A DNA stretch of 64,000 nucleotides from Pseudothioglobus sp905182815 (GCF_048087625.1 NZ_CP159805.1:682001-746000), one strand, 5' to 3'; shown: positions 33,227-42,613, numbered from the stretch's first letter. Notes: a model not told the origin generated them from the sequence alone. Program-made: numbers and translations.

Positions 33227-34105
33227 ATGTCTAGGCATCTAAAAGGACTTCTAATGACCGTTTTTGCGGTAATTCTGTTAAGTCCAGATTCTGTTCTTAT
33301 TAGGTTAGTTGAGGAGGCTTCTCCAGAGGTTGATAGCTGGACAGTTCTTTTTTGGCGAGGGCTCTTATATGCCGTAGGGGTTTCTTTATTAGTCTTTATA
33401 AAGTACCGCTTAAAGACGTTAGAAGAATTCAAAAAAATTGGAAGAGGAGGCTTATTAATAGGCTTTTTTTCCGGAATCAGTACAGGAACGTTCGTATTCG
33501 CAATTGTTTATACATCAATTGCCAATGCTCTTGTTATTATAAGTACTGGCCCAATAATGATAGCAATTGTCTCTTGGTTTCTACTGAAAGAAAAATCCAG
33601 TCTAGTGACCTGGGCTTCTATGATCATTGTTTTTATTGGAATTTACATTGTTATGAGTGGAAGTCTTGGGGGTGAAAATCTTATTGGTGACTTTTTTGCC
33701 TTGATTACAGCAGTAATGATGGGATTTACTTTTACTTTGACTCGCAAATATAAAGATGTCAATATGGTGCCTGTAAATGCAATTGGTGGGGTAATTGCTG
33801 CCCTTATAGCCTATGTAATGGCCAGTAAAATTTCAGTTCCACCCGAGGTGGTAAAATACATAATCGCTATGGGGGCAATACTTTCAATTTCATTTAGTTT
33901 AATAACAATTGCGCCAAGATATATGCCTGCAGCTGAAGTTGGAATGATTATGCCTCTAGAGACAGTGTTGGGAACTTTAATAGCTTGGTATGTTATAAAT
34001 GAAGAGCCATCAACGAATGCTTTAATTGGTGGAACGATTGTTATTGTGACTTTATTCTGTCATTCTTGGTATAGCACTAAGCTGGCAAGAGACCAGCTAA
34101 CCTGA
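33227..34105 (+). CDS. EamA/DMT-family transporter (copy 1 of 3)
   Basis: A 292-aa membrane protein with about ten hydrophobic helices in two EamA repeats (first PDSVLIRLVEEASPEV, second about residues 150-285). Drug/metabolite transporters of this family usually export amino acids or metabolites. The substrate is unknown. It is closely related to the next gene: both begin with HLKGLL and share the FWRG...YALGV and SLITIAPRYMPA-type segments. The pair looks like a tandem duplication. No strong Shine-Dalgarno is visible. Confidence 0.88.
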   Translation: MSRHLKGLLMTVFAVILLSPDSVLIRLVEEASPEVDSWTVLFWRGLLYAVGVSLLVFIKYRLKTLEEFKKIGRGGLLIGFFSGISTGTFVFAIVYTSIANALVIISTGPIMIAIVSWFLLKEKSSLVTWASMIIVFIGIYIVMSGSLGGENLIGDFFALITAVMMGFTFTLTRKYKDVNMVPVNAIGGVIAALIAYVMASKISVPPEVVKYIIAMGAILSISFSLITIAPRYMPAAEVGMIMPLETVLGTLIAWYVINEEPSTNALIGGTIVIVTLFCHSWYSTKLARDQLT

Positions 34106-34148
34106 CACCTAATAATCTTACTAACGTAAACTTCCGCAAGCTTTAAAT

Positions 34149-35003
34149 ATGAATAATCATTTAAAAGGACTGCTCATTGCTTTTTTTGGAGTTTTGATGC
34201 TGACTCCAGATCCAGTATTAGTGAGGCTTGCAGATGCAGACACCTTTACTATTCTTTTTTGGCGTGGGATATTCTATGCACTTGGCGTATTGGCTATTTT
34301 GGTTGCTACATACCGTAAAAACACATTTAAAGAGCTAAAAAATATAGGTAGGCCTGGAATCTGGATTGGCATCCTTTCAGGAATTGGTGGCGTTACATTT
34401 ATTGCTGCAATTCAATACACTTCAATTGCTAAAGTATTAGTTATTATTAGTACAGCACCAATGGTTGTTGCAATTATTTCATGGGTCATAATAAATGAAA
34501 AGCCTAAGCTTTATACATGGATTTCAATGCTAATTATTGTTACTGGTATCTACATAGTAATGAAAGGAGATACAGGGACCCTCAACGTTATGGGGAGTTC
34601 ATTGGCAGTTATATCAATAATTGCTGGCGGTTATTCATTTGCACTTACGCGAAAATACAGTAACGTCAATATGGTTCCAGCTATGATAGTTAATGCGCTC
34701 GTTGTTTCTTGTGTTGGACTGGCATTTTCAAGTTCCTTTTATTTGCCATTTGATTCACTAATGTATGTCATTGCAGGCGGCATATTGCTTGCGATTGCCT
34801 TTAGCCTAATTACGCTTGCTCCAAGATTCATACCTGCATCAGAGGTGGCTATGTTTATGCCTTTAGGAACGATTTTTGGAATAATAAGTGCGTGGCTAGT
34901 GATTAATGAGCAGCCTTCCAGTAGCTCAATTTTAGGTGGGTCTATAGTTGTTATTACTTTATTTTTTCATGCATGGTACAGCTCCAAGCTGCAAACCAAA
35001 TGA
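34149..35003 (+). CDS. EamA/DMT-family transporter (copy 2 of 3)
   Basis: A 284-aa ten-helix transporter, the nearest relative of the gene before it (NHLKGLLIAFFGVLML, LTRKYSNVNMVP, ITLAPRFIPASEVAM). It probably arose by duplication and then diverged. It starts 43 nt after copy 1. Its stop TGA overlaps the next start codon in ATGA. Substrate unknown, probably efflux. Confidence 0.88.
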   Translation: MNNHLKGLLIAFFGVLMLTPDPVLVRLADADTFTILFWRGIFYALGVLAILVATYRKNTFKELKNIGRPGIWIGILSGIGGVTFIAAIQYTSIAKVLVIISTAPMVVAIISWVIINEKPKLYTWISMLIIVTGIYIVMKGDTGTLNVMGSSLAVISIIAGGYSFALTRKYSNVNMVPAMIVNALVVSCVGLAFSSSFYLPFDSLMYVIAGGILLAIAFSLITLAPRFIPASEVAMFMPLGTIFGIISAWLVINEQPSSSSILGGSIVVITLFFHAWYSSKLQTK

Positions 35004-35914
35004 TAATATTAGGCAAAAATAAAGCATTGAGGGCTGACATTATTATGCTCATTGCAGCAGCTATTTGGGGGTTTGCATTTGTCGCGCAGAAAGATGCGGC
35101 AGAGACAATGGAGCCATTTTTCTTTAATGCAGCTAGATTTTTTATTGGAGCTTCAGTATTAATGCCATTAGTTTGGTATTTATCTAAAAGAAACACAACG
35201 CCAATTAAGAAAGAGGTTTCAACTAAAAAATTACTCTTTGCTGGGACTGTTGCTGGATTATTTTTATTTACTGCTTCAAGTTTTCAACAAGTTGGTATTG
35301 AATTCACAACGGCCGGAAAAGCTGGCTTTATAACGGGCTTATATATCTTTTTTGTCCCATTAATTGGAATTTTCTTAGGTCAAAAAACTAACTCTGGAAC
35401 TTGGCTTGGAGGATTTCTTGCAATTATTGGGTTATTCCTTTTAAGCATCAATGAAGACTTTAGTATTGAGAAGGGTGATTTATTTCAACTTATTTGTGCC
35501 GTATTTTTTGCAGCTCACATTTTGGTGCTAGGTTATGTTGCTAAAAGGATGGATCCTTTGAAGCTATCACTCATTCAGTATATTGTTTCTGGGTTTTTAA
35601 GTCTTATTATTGCAATTGCCATAAAAGAAAACATTGGGTGGGATGCTATTATCATTACAGCAGTTCCACTTCTCTATGCTGGCGTTATGTCAATAGGCAT
35701 TGGATATACGCTTCAAGTTATTGCCCAGCAACACGCTAAATCTTCCCATGCAGCAATAATTTTAGGACTAGAAGGGGCATTTGCTGTGCTTGGTGGGTGG
35801 CTTATTCTTGATGAAACACTAACAACAAAAGGTTTTATTGGATGCATGCTGATGTTAATTGGAATGCTTTTATCGCAACTACTCCCAAATCTGAGTTTAA
35901 AAAAAGCAACTTGA
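35000..35914 (+). CDS. EamA/DMT-family transporter (copy 3 of 3)
   Basis: A 304-aa ten-helix transporter from another EamA branch (IMLIAAAIWGFAFVAQKDA, GIEFTTAGKAGFITGLY, LSLIQYIVSGFLSL). I set the start at ATG 35000, which overlaps the upstream stop (ATGA) and begins just before the first helix. The frame also contains an upstream ATG at 34973 that would overlap copy 2 by 31 nt. Translational coupling to copy 2 is likely. It resembles YxxF-type and RhaT-like exporters more than its two neighbours. Substrate unknown. Confidence 0.85.
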   Translation: MIILGKNKALRADIIMLIAAAIWGFAFVAQKDAAETMEPFFFNAARFFIGASVLMPLVWYLSKRNTTPIKKEVSTKKLLFAGTVAGLFLFTASSFQQVGIEFTTAGKAGFITGLYIFFVPLIGIFLGQKTNSGTWLGGFLAIIGLFLLSINEDFSIEKGDLFQLICAVFFAAHILVLGYVAKRMDPLKLSLIQYIVSGFLSLIIAIAIKENIGWDAIIITAVPLLYAGVMSIGIGYTLQVIAQQHAKSSHAAIILGLEGAFAVLGGWLILDETLTTKGFIGCMLMLIGMLLSQLLPNLSLKKAT

Positions 35915-35977
35915 GAACTTTTCCATTCTACTGGTATGATTGTTAAGAGTTATTAATATAGGCTTAACTTAAATATA

Positions 35978-36757
35978 ATGAATATTATTGAACTTCAAAA
36001 TATCACAGTATTCCAAGAAAGCAACAAAGTATTTGATGACTTCTCTTTTACCATTGATGAGAGTCAAAGTACTGTTATCTTGGGGCCAAACGGCTCCGGT
36101 AAAACAACCCTCCTAAAGTTACTAAATCGTGAGCTCTATATTGTTGAAAGCGAGGGTAGCAGTATTAAAATATTTGATAAAGAGAGGTGGAATGTTCAGG
36201 AGCTAAGGTCCAATCTTGGCGTTGTTTCGCCGCACCTTCAAAACAATTACTCTGATAGTGCTATTGGGTTACATGTTGCACTATCTGGTTTTTATTCTAG
36301 TGATGGAATATGGAGGCATCAAAAGTTTGATACTGAGAAGTTAGACCGTGCAAATGAAGTTATGGAGCTTCTCTCAATATCAAGCTTAAAGGATAGAGAA
36401 TACTCATCCATGTCGACTGGCGAGCAGCGAAAATTTCTACTTGCAAGGTCACTCGTTAATGACCCAGCAGTATTGGTTTTTGATGAGCCAACAAGCGGGC
36501 TGGATATAAGTACTTGTTTTCAGTACCTTGAAATAATGAGAGAGCTTATGAGTATGGGCAAGAAGGTAATATTAGTAACGCATCACGTGCATGAGATTCC
36601 ACCAGAAATATCAAGAGTAATTTTATTGAAGAAGGGAAGGGTAGTTATGGATGGCAATAAAGATGAAATTTTAACGAATAGCAACCTTACTAATCTTTTT
36701 GATTGGCCTATTAAAGTTGTCAAAGAAAATGGCTATTATCAGGCGCTACCTGGATAA
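35978..36757 (+). CDS. ABC transporter ATP-binding protein, partner unknown
   Basis: A 259-aa stand-alone ABC ATPase. Walker A is GPNGSGKT (about residues 37-44), the signature is STGEQRK, and Walker B is LVFDEPTSGLD. The His switch lies in THHVHE. The overall layout (EYSSMSTGEQRKFLLARSL, ending GYYQALPG) resembles molybdate/YlmA-like ATPases that are not linked to a permease gene. No membrane or binding-protein gene is adjacent. It ends directly against the stop of the convergent hisD (no gap). It may have a regulatory or unknown transport role. Confidence 0.85.
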   Translation: MNIIELQNITVFQESNKVFDDFSFTIDESQSTVILGPNGSGKTTLLKLLNRELYIVESEGSSIKIFDKERWNVQELRSNLGVVSPHLQNNYSDSAIGLHVALSGFYSSDGIWRHQKFDTEKLDRANEVMELLSISSLKDREYSSMSTGEQRKFLLARSLVNDPAVLVFDEPTSGLDISTCFQYLEIMRELMSMGKKVILVTHHVHEIPPEISRVILLKKGRVVMDGNKDEILTNSNLTNLFDWPIKVVKENGYYQALPG

Positions 36758-38056
36758 TTATTTCTTATCTGTACGATAAAGCGCGGACATGGCATGAGCC
36801 TGAAGGCCTTCACCATAAGCCAGTGTAGCTGCAGTTTCACCTAAATTTATAGCGCCTTCTTTTGATGCCATTATTATACTAGAGCGTTTTTGAAAATCAT
36901 AAACACCTAGTGGTGATGAGAATCTTGCAGTACTTGAAGTTGGCAGGACATGGTTTGGTCCAGCGCAATAATCACCCAAAGCTTCAGAAGAGTATTTACC
37001 CATAAAAATCGCTCCAGCATTCTTGATGTCATCAAGAATAGATTCTGGATTTTCAACAGAAAGTTCAAGATGTTCTGGGGCAATTTTATTGGATATTTTA
37101 ATTGCTTCATTTATATCTTTTGTCAGAATTAATGCGCCTCTATTTTTAAGTGCTGTTCGAATAATAGGCTCCCTATCCATCGTAGGAAGTAGCCTTTGAA
37201 TGCTATTTCTAACCTTTTCAATAAAGCCTTCATCAGGGCAAAGTAGAATGGATTGAGCTTCTTCATCATGCTCTGCCTGAGAAAATAAGTCCATTGCAAT
37301 CCAGTCAGGGTCTGTTGAGCCATCACAAATGATAAGTATCTCAGAGGGTCCAGCTATCATATCGATACCAACTTGCCCAAATACTTGTTTTTTTGCAGTA
37401 GCAACATAAATATTACCAGGGCCAACTATCTTATCAACTTTTGGAATAGTCTCAGTTCCATAAGCAAGTGCTGCAATTGCCTGAGCTCCGCCAATAGTAA
37501 TAACCATGTCGACATCTGCAATATGAGCTGCTGCCAATACCAGTTCATTGGAAACTCCTCTTGGGGTGGGAACAACCATAATTAACTCATTCACACCTGC
37601 TACTTTTGCAGGAATGCTGTTCATAAGTACAGAGGATGGGTAGGCTGCCTTTCCGCCAGGCACATACAAACCGACGCGATCTAAAGGACTAACTTTTTGA
37701 CCTAATACTGTGCCATCATCTTCAGTATAATCCCACGAATCTTGTTTTTGTTTTAGATGATAAGACTCAATTCTTTGAGCGGCAATATTAAGGGCATCCT
37801 TTTCCTTTTTGCTTAAGTTATCGAATGATTTTTTAAGACTTTCTTTTGAGATTATTAGCTCTGAGATTGATTTTGCGTTAAGTGAATCAAACTCTGAAGT
37901 AAATTTTAATACAGAGCTATCCCCTTTATCTTTAACTTCCTTAATAATTTTTCGAACAGTGTTGTTGATCTCTTCATTAGAATTACTCTCCCAAGTGACG
38001 AGAGAAGAAAGTTGAGCATCAAAATCCTCACTATTTGAAGACAATAAGCTGATCAT
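36758..38056 (-). CDS. hisD: histidinol dehydrogenase
   Basis: A 432-aa enzyme of normal length. Landmarks are VPGGKAAYPSSVLMN, the zinc/active-site region with IAGPSEILII, QAEHDEEAQ, and the C-terminal GPNHVLPTS. It oxidises histidinol to histidine in two NAD-dependent steps. Its start overlaps hisG by 4 nt, as part of the mlaC-murA-hisG-hisD transcript. The rest of the his pathway is not in the window. The cell therefore has genes for both histidine synthesis and breakdown, which fits the tight HutC control of the latter. Confidence 0.96.
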   Translation of the reverse strand: MISLLSSNSEDFDAQLSSLVTWESNSNEEINNTVRKIIKEVKDKGDSSVLKFTSEFDSLNAKSISELIISKESLKKSFDNLSKKEKDALNIAAQRIESYHLKQKQDSWDYTEDDGTVLGQKVSPLDRVGLYVPGGKAAYPSSVLMNSIPAKVAGVNELIMVVPTPRGVSNELVLAAAHIADVDMVITIGGAQAIAALAYGTETIPKVDKIVGPGNIYVATAKKQVFGQVGIDMIAGPSEILIICDGSTDPDWIAMDLFSQAEHDEEAQSILLCPDEGFIEKVRNSIQRLLPTMDREPIIRTALKNRGALILTKDINEAIKISNKIAPEHLELSVENPESILDDIKNAGAIFMGKYSSEALGDYCAGPNHVLPTSSTARFSSPLGVYDFQKRSSIIMASKEGAINLGETAATLAYGEGLQAHAMSALYRTDKK

Positions 38057-38670
38057 AACTTTTTTTCTATGCTTTTAATCCAGTCATTAATTTGACTATG
38101 TTTGGTATTAAAGGCAGCTGAGTTTACAATAAGCCTTGAGCTAATATCACAAATTAACTCTAGCGGGATTAAGTTGTTAGCTTTCAAAGTATTGCCAGTA
38201 TCAACTAGATCCACAATGCAGTCTGAAAGGCCAACTATTGGTGCAAGCTCCATGGCGCCAGAAAGTTTAATAACTTCTACTTGCTGGCCTTTTCTAAAGA
38301 AATGTTCTTTGGCTGATTTGACATATTTTGTTGCCACCTTCAAAGTACTTTTGTTTAAGTTTTGGTTTTCCTTTGATGCAACCATAAGGCGGCATTTAGA
38401 GATTCCAAGATCAAGTAATTCAAAAATACCATTGGCTCCATGCTCTATCAAAACATCTTTTCCTGCAATTCCAAGATCTGCAGCCCCATGCTGTACAAAA
38501 ACAGGAACGTCGCTTGCCCTGATAACTATAACTTTAATATCTTTTAGATTAGTATCTAAAATTAGTTTTCTACTTTCAAGTTCTTTTTTAGATACAGAAA
38601 GGCCAGCTTTCTCAAGAAGAGGGAGTGTTTGGTCTAATATTCGACCTTTAGAAAGTGCGATCGTTAACAT
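38053..38670 (-). CDS. hisG: ATP phosphoribosyltransferase, short (HisG-S) form
   Basis: A 205-aa HisG, lacking the C-terminal regulatory domain of the long (about 290-300 aa) form. N-terminal TIALSKGRILDQTLPLLEKAG and the PRPP-loop region (DLVDTGNTLKANNL) are conserved. It starts histidine synthesis by joining ATP and PRPP. Short HisG normally works with HisZ, and no hisZ is in the window. It lies 21 nt after murA and overlaps hisD. This neighbourhood (murA-hisG-hisD) is common in Gammaproteobacteria and relatives. Confidence 0.95.
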   Translation of the reverse strand: MLTIALSKGRILDQTLPLLEKAGLSVSKKELESRKLILDTNLKDIKVIVIRASDVPVFVQHGAADLGIAGKDVLIEHGANGIFELLDLGISKCRLMVASKENQNLNKSTLKVATKYVKSAKEHFFRKGQQVEVIKLSGAMELAPIVGLSDCIVDLVDTGNTLKANNLIPLELICDISSRLIVNSAAFNTKHSQINDWIKSIEKKL

Positions 38671-38691
38671 GTCAGTATATCAATTATTAGT

Positions 38692-39951
38692 TTAGTGCTG
38701 AACGCGTTCTATGTCTGCTCCCAGCATTTTAAATTTTTCTTCAATCATCTCATAGCCTCGGTCAAGATGATAGACGCGCTCAATTGATGTTGACCCATGT
38801 GCAGCAAGCCCAGCTAACACTAGACTAGCAGAAGCCCTTAGATCGGTTGCCATAAGATTTGCGCCAGTTAATAATTTTACTCCTTTGCACACAACTGTGT
38901 TGCCCTCAAGCTTAAGATTTGCTCCCATACGGCTGAGTTCAGGAACATGCATAAAACGATTTTCAAAAATAGTTTCTGTAATAGTACTACTTCCATCAGC
39001 GATAGAATTCAGAGCCATAAATTGAGCCTGCATATCCGTTGGAAAATTTGGGTAAGCACTAGTACGAATATCAACGGGTTGAGGTCTTTTCCCTTTCATG
39101 TCGAGTTTAATTGAGTTTTGATTTGTTTGAATGTCCGCGCCAGTTTCAATAAGTTTACCAATAACGGAGCGCATTGAGTCAGGCTCAATATTATTAACAA
39201 CAATTTTACCTCCAGTTATTGCAGCTGCAACTAGGTAGGTTCCTGCTTCAATTCGATCTGGACAAATGGAGTAATAAATACCACTGAGATGATCGACTCC
39301 TTGAATTACAATGGTAGAGGTATTTTCACCTGTAATTTTTGCGCCCATTTTATTTAGGCATTTTACTAAATCCGTTACCTCTGGCTCTTGTGCAGCATTG
39401 TTAATAGTAGTTGTTCCCTTAGCAAGAGTTGCAGCCATTATTATATTTTCAGTCGCCGTTACAGAAATCATATCAAAATTAATTTGCGCACCAACAAGCT
39501 CATTAGTGCTCGCATAAATATATCCATTTTTAACTTCAATTTTAGCGCCCATTTGTTCAAGTGCACTAAGATGAAGATTAACTGGACGTGTTCCAATAGC
39601 GCAGCCACCAGGAAGTGAAATTTTAGCTTTCTTATATTTTGCAAGCATTGGGCCTAAAGTTAAGATCGATGCCCTCATTGTTTTGACTAGTTCATATTCT
39701 GCTGTGAGTTTTGTAAGGCTTGATGAGTCAATTGAGATTGAACTGTCTTCCTCTAGGACAAAGCTAGAGCCCATATCCATTAGAAGTCTAAGCGTTGTTG
39801 AAACATCACTTAATTGAGGGGTGTTTGATAGCTTTAATGGACCGTCAGCAAGAATTGTTGCAAAAAAGATGGGTAAGGTGGCATTTTTAGATCCAGAAGT
39901 TTTCATACTTCCATTTAACGGAGTTCCGCCATTAATTACTAATTTATACAT
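38692..39951 (-). CDS. murA: UDP-N-acetylglucosamine 1-carboxyvinyltransferase
   Basis: A 419-aa EPSP-synthase-fold enzyme. Lys22-Asn23 (SGSKNATLP) and the catalytic Cys117 in PGGCAIGTRPVNLHL are present, along with the C-terminal LRASASLVLAGLAA and the sequence around DRGYE. The cysteine is the fosfomycin target, so sensitivity to that drug is expected. It commits UDP-GlcNAc to peptidoglycan in the cytosol. It follows mlaC by 3 nt and precedes hisG. The bolA and mlaB genes often found before it are missing here. Confidence 0.97.
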   Translation of the reverse strand: MYKLVINGGTPLNGSMKTSGSKNATLPIFFATILADGPLKLSNTPQLSDVSTTLRLLMDMGSSFVLEEDSSISIDSSSLTKLTAEYELVKTMRASILTLGPMLAKYKKAKISLPGGCAIGTRPVNLHLSALEQMGAKIEVKNGYIYASTNELVGAQINFDMISVTATENIIMAATLAKGTTTINNAAQEPEVTDLVKCLNKMGAKITGENTSTIVIQGVDHLSGIYYSICPDRIEAGTYLVAAAITGGKIVVNNIEPDSMRSVIGKLIETGADIQTNQNSIKLDMKGKRPQPVDIRTSAYPNFPTDMQAQFMALNSIADGSSTITETIFENRFMHVPELSRMGANLKLEGNTVVCKGVKLLTGANLMATDLRASASLVLAGLAAHGSTSIERVYHLDRGYEMIEEKFKMLGADIERVQH

Positions 39952-39954
39952 ATA

Positions 39955-40593
39955 CTAAGATTTTGATAGCATTTTTTGAATTAACTTTTCAATACCTTGG
40001 CGCTTTATTTTAGAGTCATAGCCAACTCTTTCTATATCTAATATGCTGATAGATTGATACTCTAAATCATAGATTTTCCAGCGGTTTTTACGAATCAATT
40101 TAAGAGTAACTGTGGCGCTTGAATTATCCTCTTCCAGCGATACTGATACTTTAACTCTAGCAAGATTTCCATTTTGACTGAAGTCTTCATTGACAGATAT
40201 TGTAATATCTTTCCAAATTGCTAAATCAGACAAAATTCCAACATATTCATTAATTAGAGAACTCTTCATGTCACGTTCAAATATTTTCTTTTGTCTTGAA
40301 TCTAGCTGGTCCCAATAACTAACTAAGGCCATTTCAGTACTATATTCAAGATCAATGTAAGGAATAATTTTCTTTTTAGTGAGGTTTAGAGTCGATGCCA
40401 TAGTTCCATTACTATTAGACTGCAATTCAATAAAAGAGCAGACAATATCACTAGCAATTGCCCTCACTTGCTCTACTGGTGTATTTCCAGCATTTTTTGG
40501 CGAAATAGAGGGGCAAGATTCTGAGGCAAGTATAATCCCGATAAAACATAAGTTGATCAGCAAAGCCTTTAAAATATTAGGTAAAAATTTCAT
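39955..40593 (-). CDS. mlaC: phospholipid-transport protein MlaC
   Basis: A 212-aa periplasmic protein of the MlaC/Tgt2 family. It has a signal peptide (MKFLPNILKALLINLCFIGI, cleavage around residue 24, possibly after SES) and the family core ALVSYWDQLDSRQKKIFERDMKSSL-type segment (YxxxW...QKxxFxxxF). MlaC shuttles phospholipids between MlaA at the outer membrane and the MlaFEDB complex. The other mla genes are not adjacent, so they are elsewhere or absent. It is divergent from uvrC and transcribed with murA. Confidence 0.82.
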   Translation of the reverse strand: MKFLPNILKALLINLCFIGIILASESCPSISPKNAGNTPVEQVRAIASDIVCSFIELQSNSNGTMASTLNLTKKKIIPYIDLEYSTEMALVSYWDQLDSRQKKIFERDMKSSLINEYVGILSDLAIWKDITISVNEDFSQNGNLARVKVSVSLEEDNSSATVTLKLIRKNRWKIYDLEYQSISILDIERVGYDSKIKRQGIEKLIQKMLSKS

Positions 40594-40631
40594 TTTGCTA
40601 TTGTACTATATCTGTTAAATAAATTAACTAA

Positions 40632-42425
40632 ATGCATAATCAAAATTTAAAAATAAAACTTAAAAATCTGACCAAAGAGCCAGGCGTCTACAAAATGCTT
40701 GATAAGACAGGTGATGTTATTTATGTCGGCAAGGCAAAAAATTTAAAAAACCGTGTTTCAAATTATTTTATTAGTTCAAATCATAATACAAAAACTCAGC
40801 TCCTCCAGAAAAACATAGATGATTTTTCTATTATTATTACAAAAACTGAAACTCAGGCACTGCTCCTTGAAAATGAGCTTATTAAGCAGTTTAAACCTAA
40901 ATTTAATATACTTTTAAAAGACTCTAAAAGCTACCCTTACATTTTTCTTAGTAACGATGTCCATCCTCGCTTAGGAATGTTTAGGGGTAAAAAAAATAAA
41001 AATTATCATTATTTTGGGCCATACCCATCTTCGCATATTGCTCGTGATGCTTTAGCTCTTCTTAAAAAGATATTCAAAGTAAGGCAATGTACGAATAGTT
41101 TTTATAGGGCTCGCTCTCGGCCTTGTCTAGAGTATCAAATTGGCCTTTGCAGTGCGCCTTGTGTTGGAAAAATTTCAGATAATAAGTACCAACAAGATGT
41201 TGATATGGTGTCACTTTTTTTGAATGGTAAGGCGAGTAAGCTTTTAAACCAGGTTTCTCAGAAAATGAAACATGCTTCGGTTGATCTTGATTTTGAAGCT
41301 GCCGCTAAATATCGAGATCAACTTATTGGCTTAAGAACAATTCAAGAGAGGCATGGTTCTCAATTTAGCTCTGATATGGATGTTGTAAGTATTATAAATG
41401 ATGCTGATACTCATTGCATCGAATTAGTATTTGTCCGTGGAGGCAAACAAGTTGGTAGTGAAACTTTTTTTCCAAAAAATGCAAAAAATGATTCTTGTGA
41501 AGAGGTTTTAAGTGCATTCCTGCCGCTATATTATTTGGGCACAAAAACGCCTAAAGAGATAGTTTTGAGCCACAAGTTGGTAGATAAGCTTATATTGGAA
41601 GCAGGCCTATCTACAAAACTTATTCAATCTCCTAGAGTAGATAAAAAACATTATTTAGAGATGGCTACGCTTAATGCTAAAGAAAATTTAAAACAACATC
41701 TACTATTAAGGTTTACTAAGATGAAGCAACTCGAAGGAATTCAAAAAACATTGGCATTAAAAATGATACCAAAAGTTATGGAGTGCTTTGATATAAGTCA
41801 TACTATGGGAGAGGCAACAACTGCTTCATGCGTAGTGTTCGAAATGGGACTCCCAAAGGTCAGCAGTTACAGGCAATTTAATATTAAAGACATAACACCG
41901 GGTGATGATTATGCTGCAATTAACCAGGCAGTATATCGAAGATATTCGCGCCTCCTTAGTTCAAAAAAAGCTATGCCTGATATAGTATTTATTGATGGCG
42001 GCTTAGGTCAGCTTAACCAAGCAATTATGGTTATGAACTCAATTGGAGTGGATTCAGTAATGTTGGTTGGAGTTGCTAAAGGTGAAGGAAGAAAAGCAGG
42101 GCTAGAGACTCTTATTAGAGTTGAAGATGAAAAGGTAAAAAAAATAACACTCTCTCCCTTTGATCCAGCGCTCCTTTTAATCAACCATATTAGAGATGAA
42201 TCTCATAGATTTGCAATAAAAAATCATCGTAAAAAAAGAGCAAAGAAACGTACTACGTCTTCTTTGGAGCTAATTAAAGGGGTTGGTATAAATAAAAGAA
42301 GTGCTCTCTTAAACCATTTTGGAGGTCTTCAAGAAGTGCAAAATGCAAGTGTCGATGAGTTACAAAAAGTAGTTGGGATTAATTCTAAATTAGCGATTAA
42401 AATAAACCAATCATTTAAAAAATAA
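40632..42425 (+). CDS. uvrC: excinuclease ABC subunit C
   Basis: A 597-aa UvrC of normal length. An N-terminal GIY-YIG nuclease domain (GVYKMLDKTGDVIYVGKAKNL) is followed by the Cys-rich and UvrB-binding regions (FEAAAKYRDQL). The RNase H-like endonuclease domain carries DISHTMGEATTAS and FIDGGLGQL, and the C-terminus has helix-hairpin-helix motifs (IKGVGINKRSALLNHFGG). It cuts both sides of damage in nucleotide excision repair. It is divergent from mlaC with 38 nt between starts. A small membrane-protein gene follows after 8 nt. Confidence 0.97.
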   Translation: MHNQNLKIKLKNLTKEPGVYKMLDKTGDVIYVGKAKNLKNRVSNYFISSNHNTKTQLLQKNIDDFSIIITKTETQALLLENELIKQFKPKFNILLKDSKSYPYIFLSNDVHPRLGMFRGKKNKNYHYFGPYPSSHIARDALALLKKIFKVRQCTNSFYRARSRPCLEYQIGLCSAPCVGKISDNKYQQDVDMVSLFLNGKASKLLNQVSQKMKHASVDLDFEAAAKYRDQLIGLRTIQERHGSQFSSDMDVVSIINDADTHCIELVFVRGGKQVGSETFFPKNAKNDSCEEVLSAFLPLYYLGTKTPKEIVLSHKLVDKLILEAGLSTKLIQSPRVDKKHYLEMATLNAKENLKQHLLLRFTKMKQLEGIQKTLALKMIPKVMECFDISHTMGEATTASCVVFEMGLPKVSSYRQFNIKDITPGDDYAAINQAVYRRYSRLLSSKKAMPDIVFIDGGLGQLNQAIMVMNSIGVDSVMLVGVAKGEGRKAGLETLIRVEDEKVKKITLSPFDPALLLINHIRDESHRFAIKNHRKKRAKKRTTSSLELIKGVGINKRSALLNHFGGLQEVQNASVDELQKVVGINSKLAIKINQSFKK

Positions 42426-42433
42426 ATCTGGCT

Positions 42434-42613
42434 ATGTTTATATTAAGACTTTTAATTGCAGCGATGGTAGTAAGTTATGTTATTTGGCTTTTCTATAATC
42501 GAGTAATGGGAAAAAACCTTGGGTTATCAAAAGTTGCAACATGGGTTTTAGCAGCAACATTTTTGATCTATCTTATACTTTCGGGGTTATCTTATTTTGT
42601 AGAAGGTTTTTAA
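42434..42613 (+). CDS. small two-helix membrane protein, unknown
   Basis: A 59-aa open frame starting 8 nt after uvrC. Two hydrophobic helices (about residues 2-20 and 36-55) are joined by a short basic, Gly/Lys-containing loop (YNRVMGKNLGLSK). It has no signal for anything specific. The clean ATG, spacing, and well-formed helices support a real gene, perhaps coupled to uvrC. The gene ends 4 nt inside the convergent HAD gene. Confidence 0.55.
   Translation: MFILRLLIAAMVVSYVIWLFYNRVMGKNLGLSKVATWVLAATFLIYLILSGLSYFVEGF

Noticed and set aside
35978..36757. MlaF (because mlaC is nearby)
   Set aside because: The ATPase faces the other way, is separated from mlaC by three genes, and its sequence resembles YlmA/ModF-like ATPases. 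No MlaE or MlaD gene is adjacent.
38102..38695. 197-aa plus-strand open frame opposite hisG
   Set aside because: It lies entirely antisense to a well-conserved gene and has no family features.
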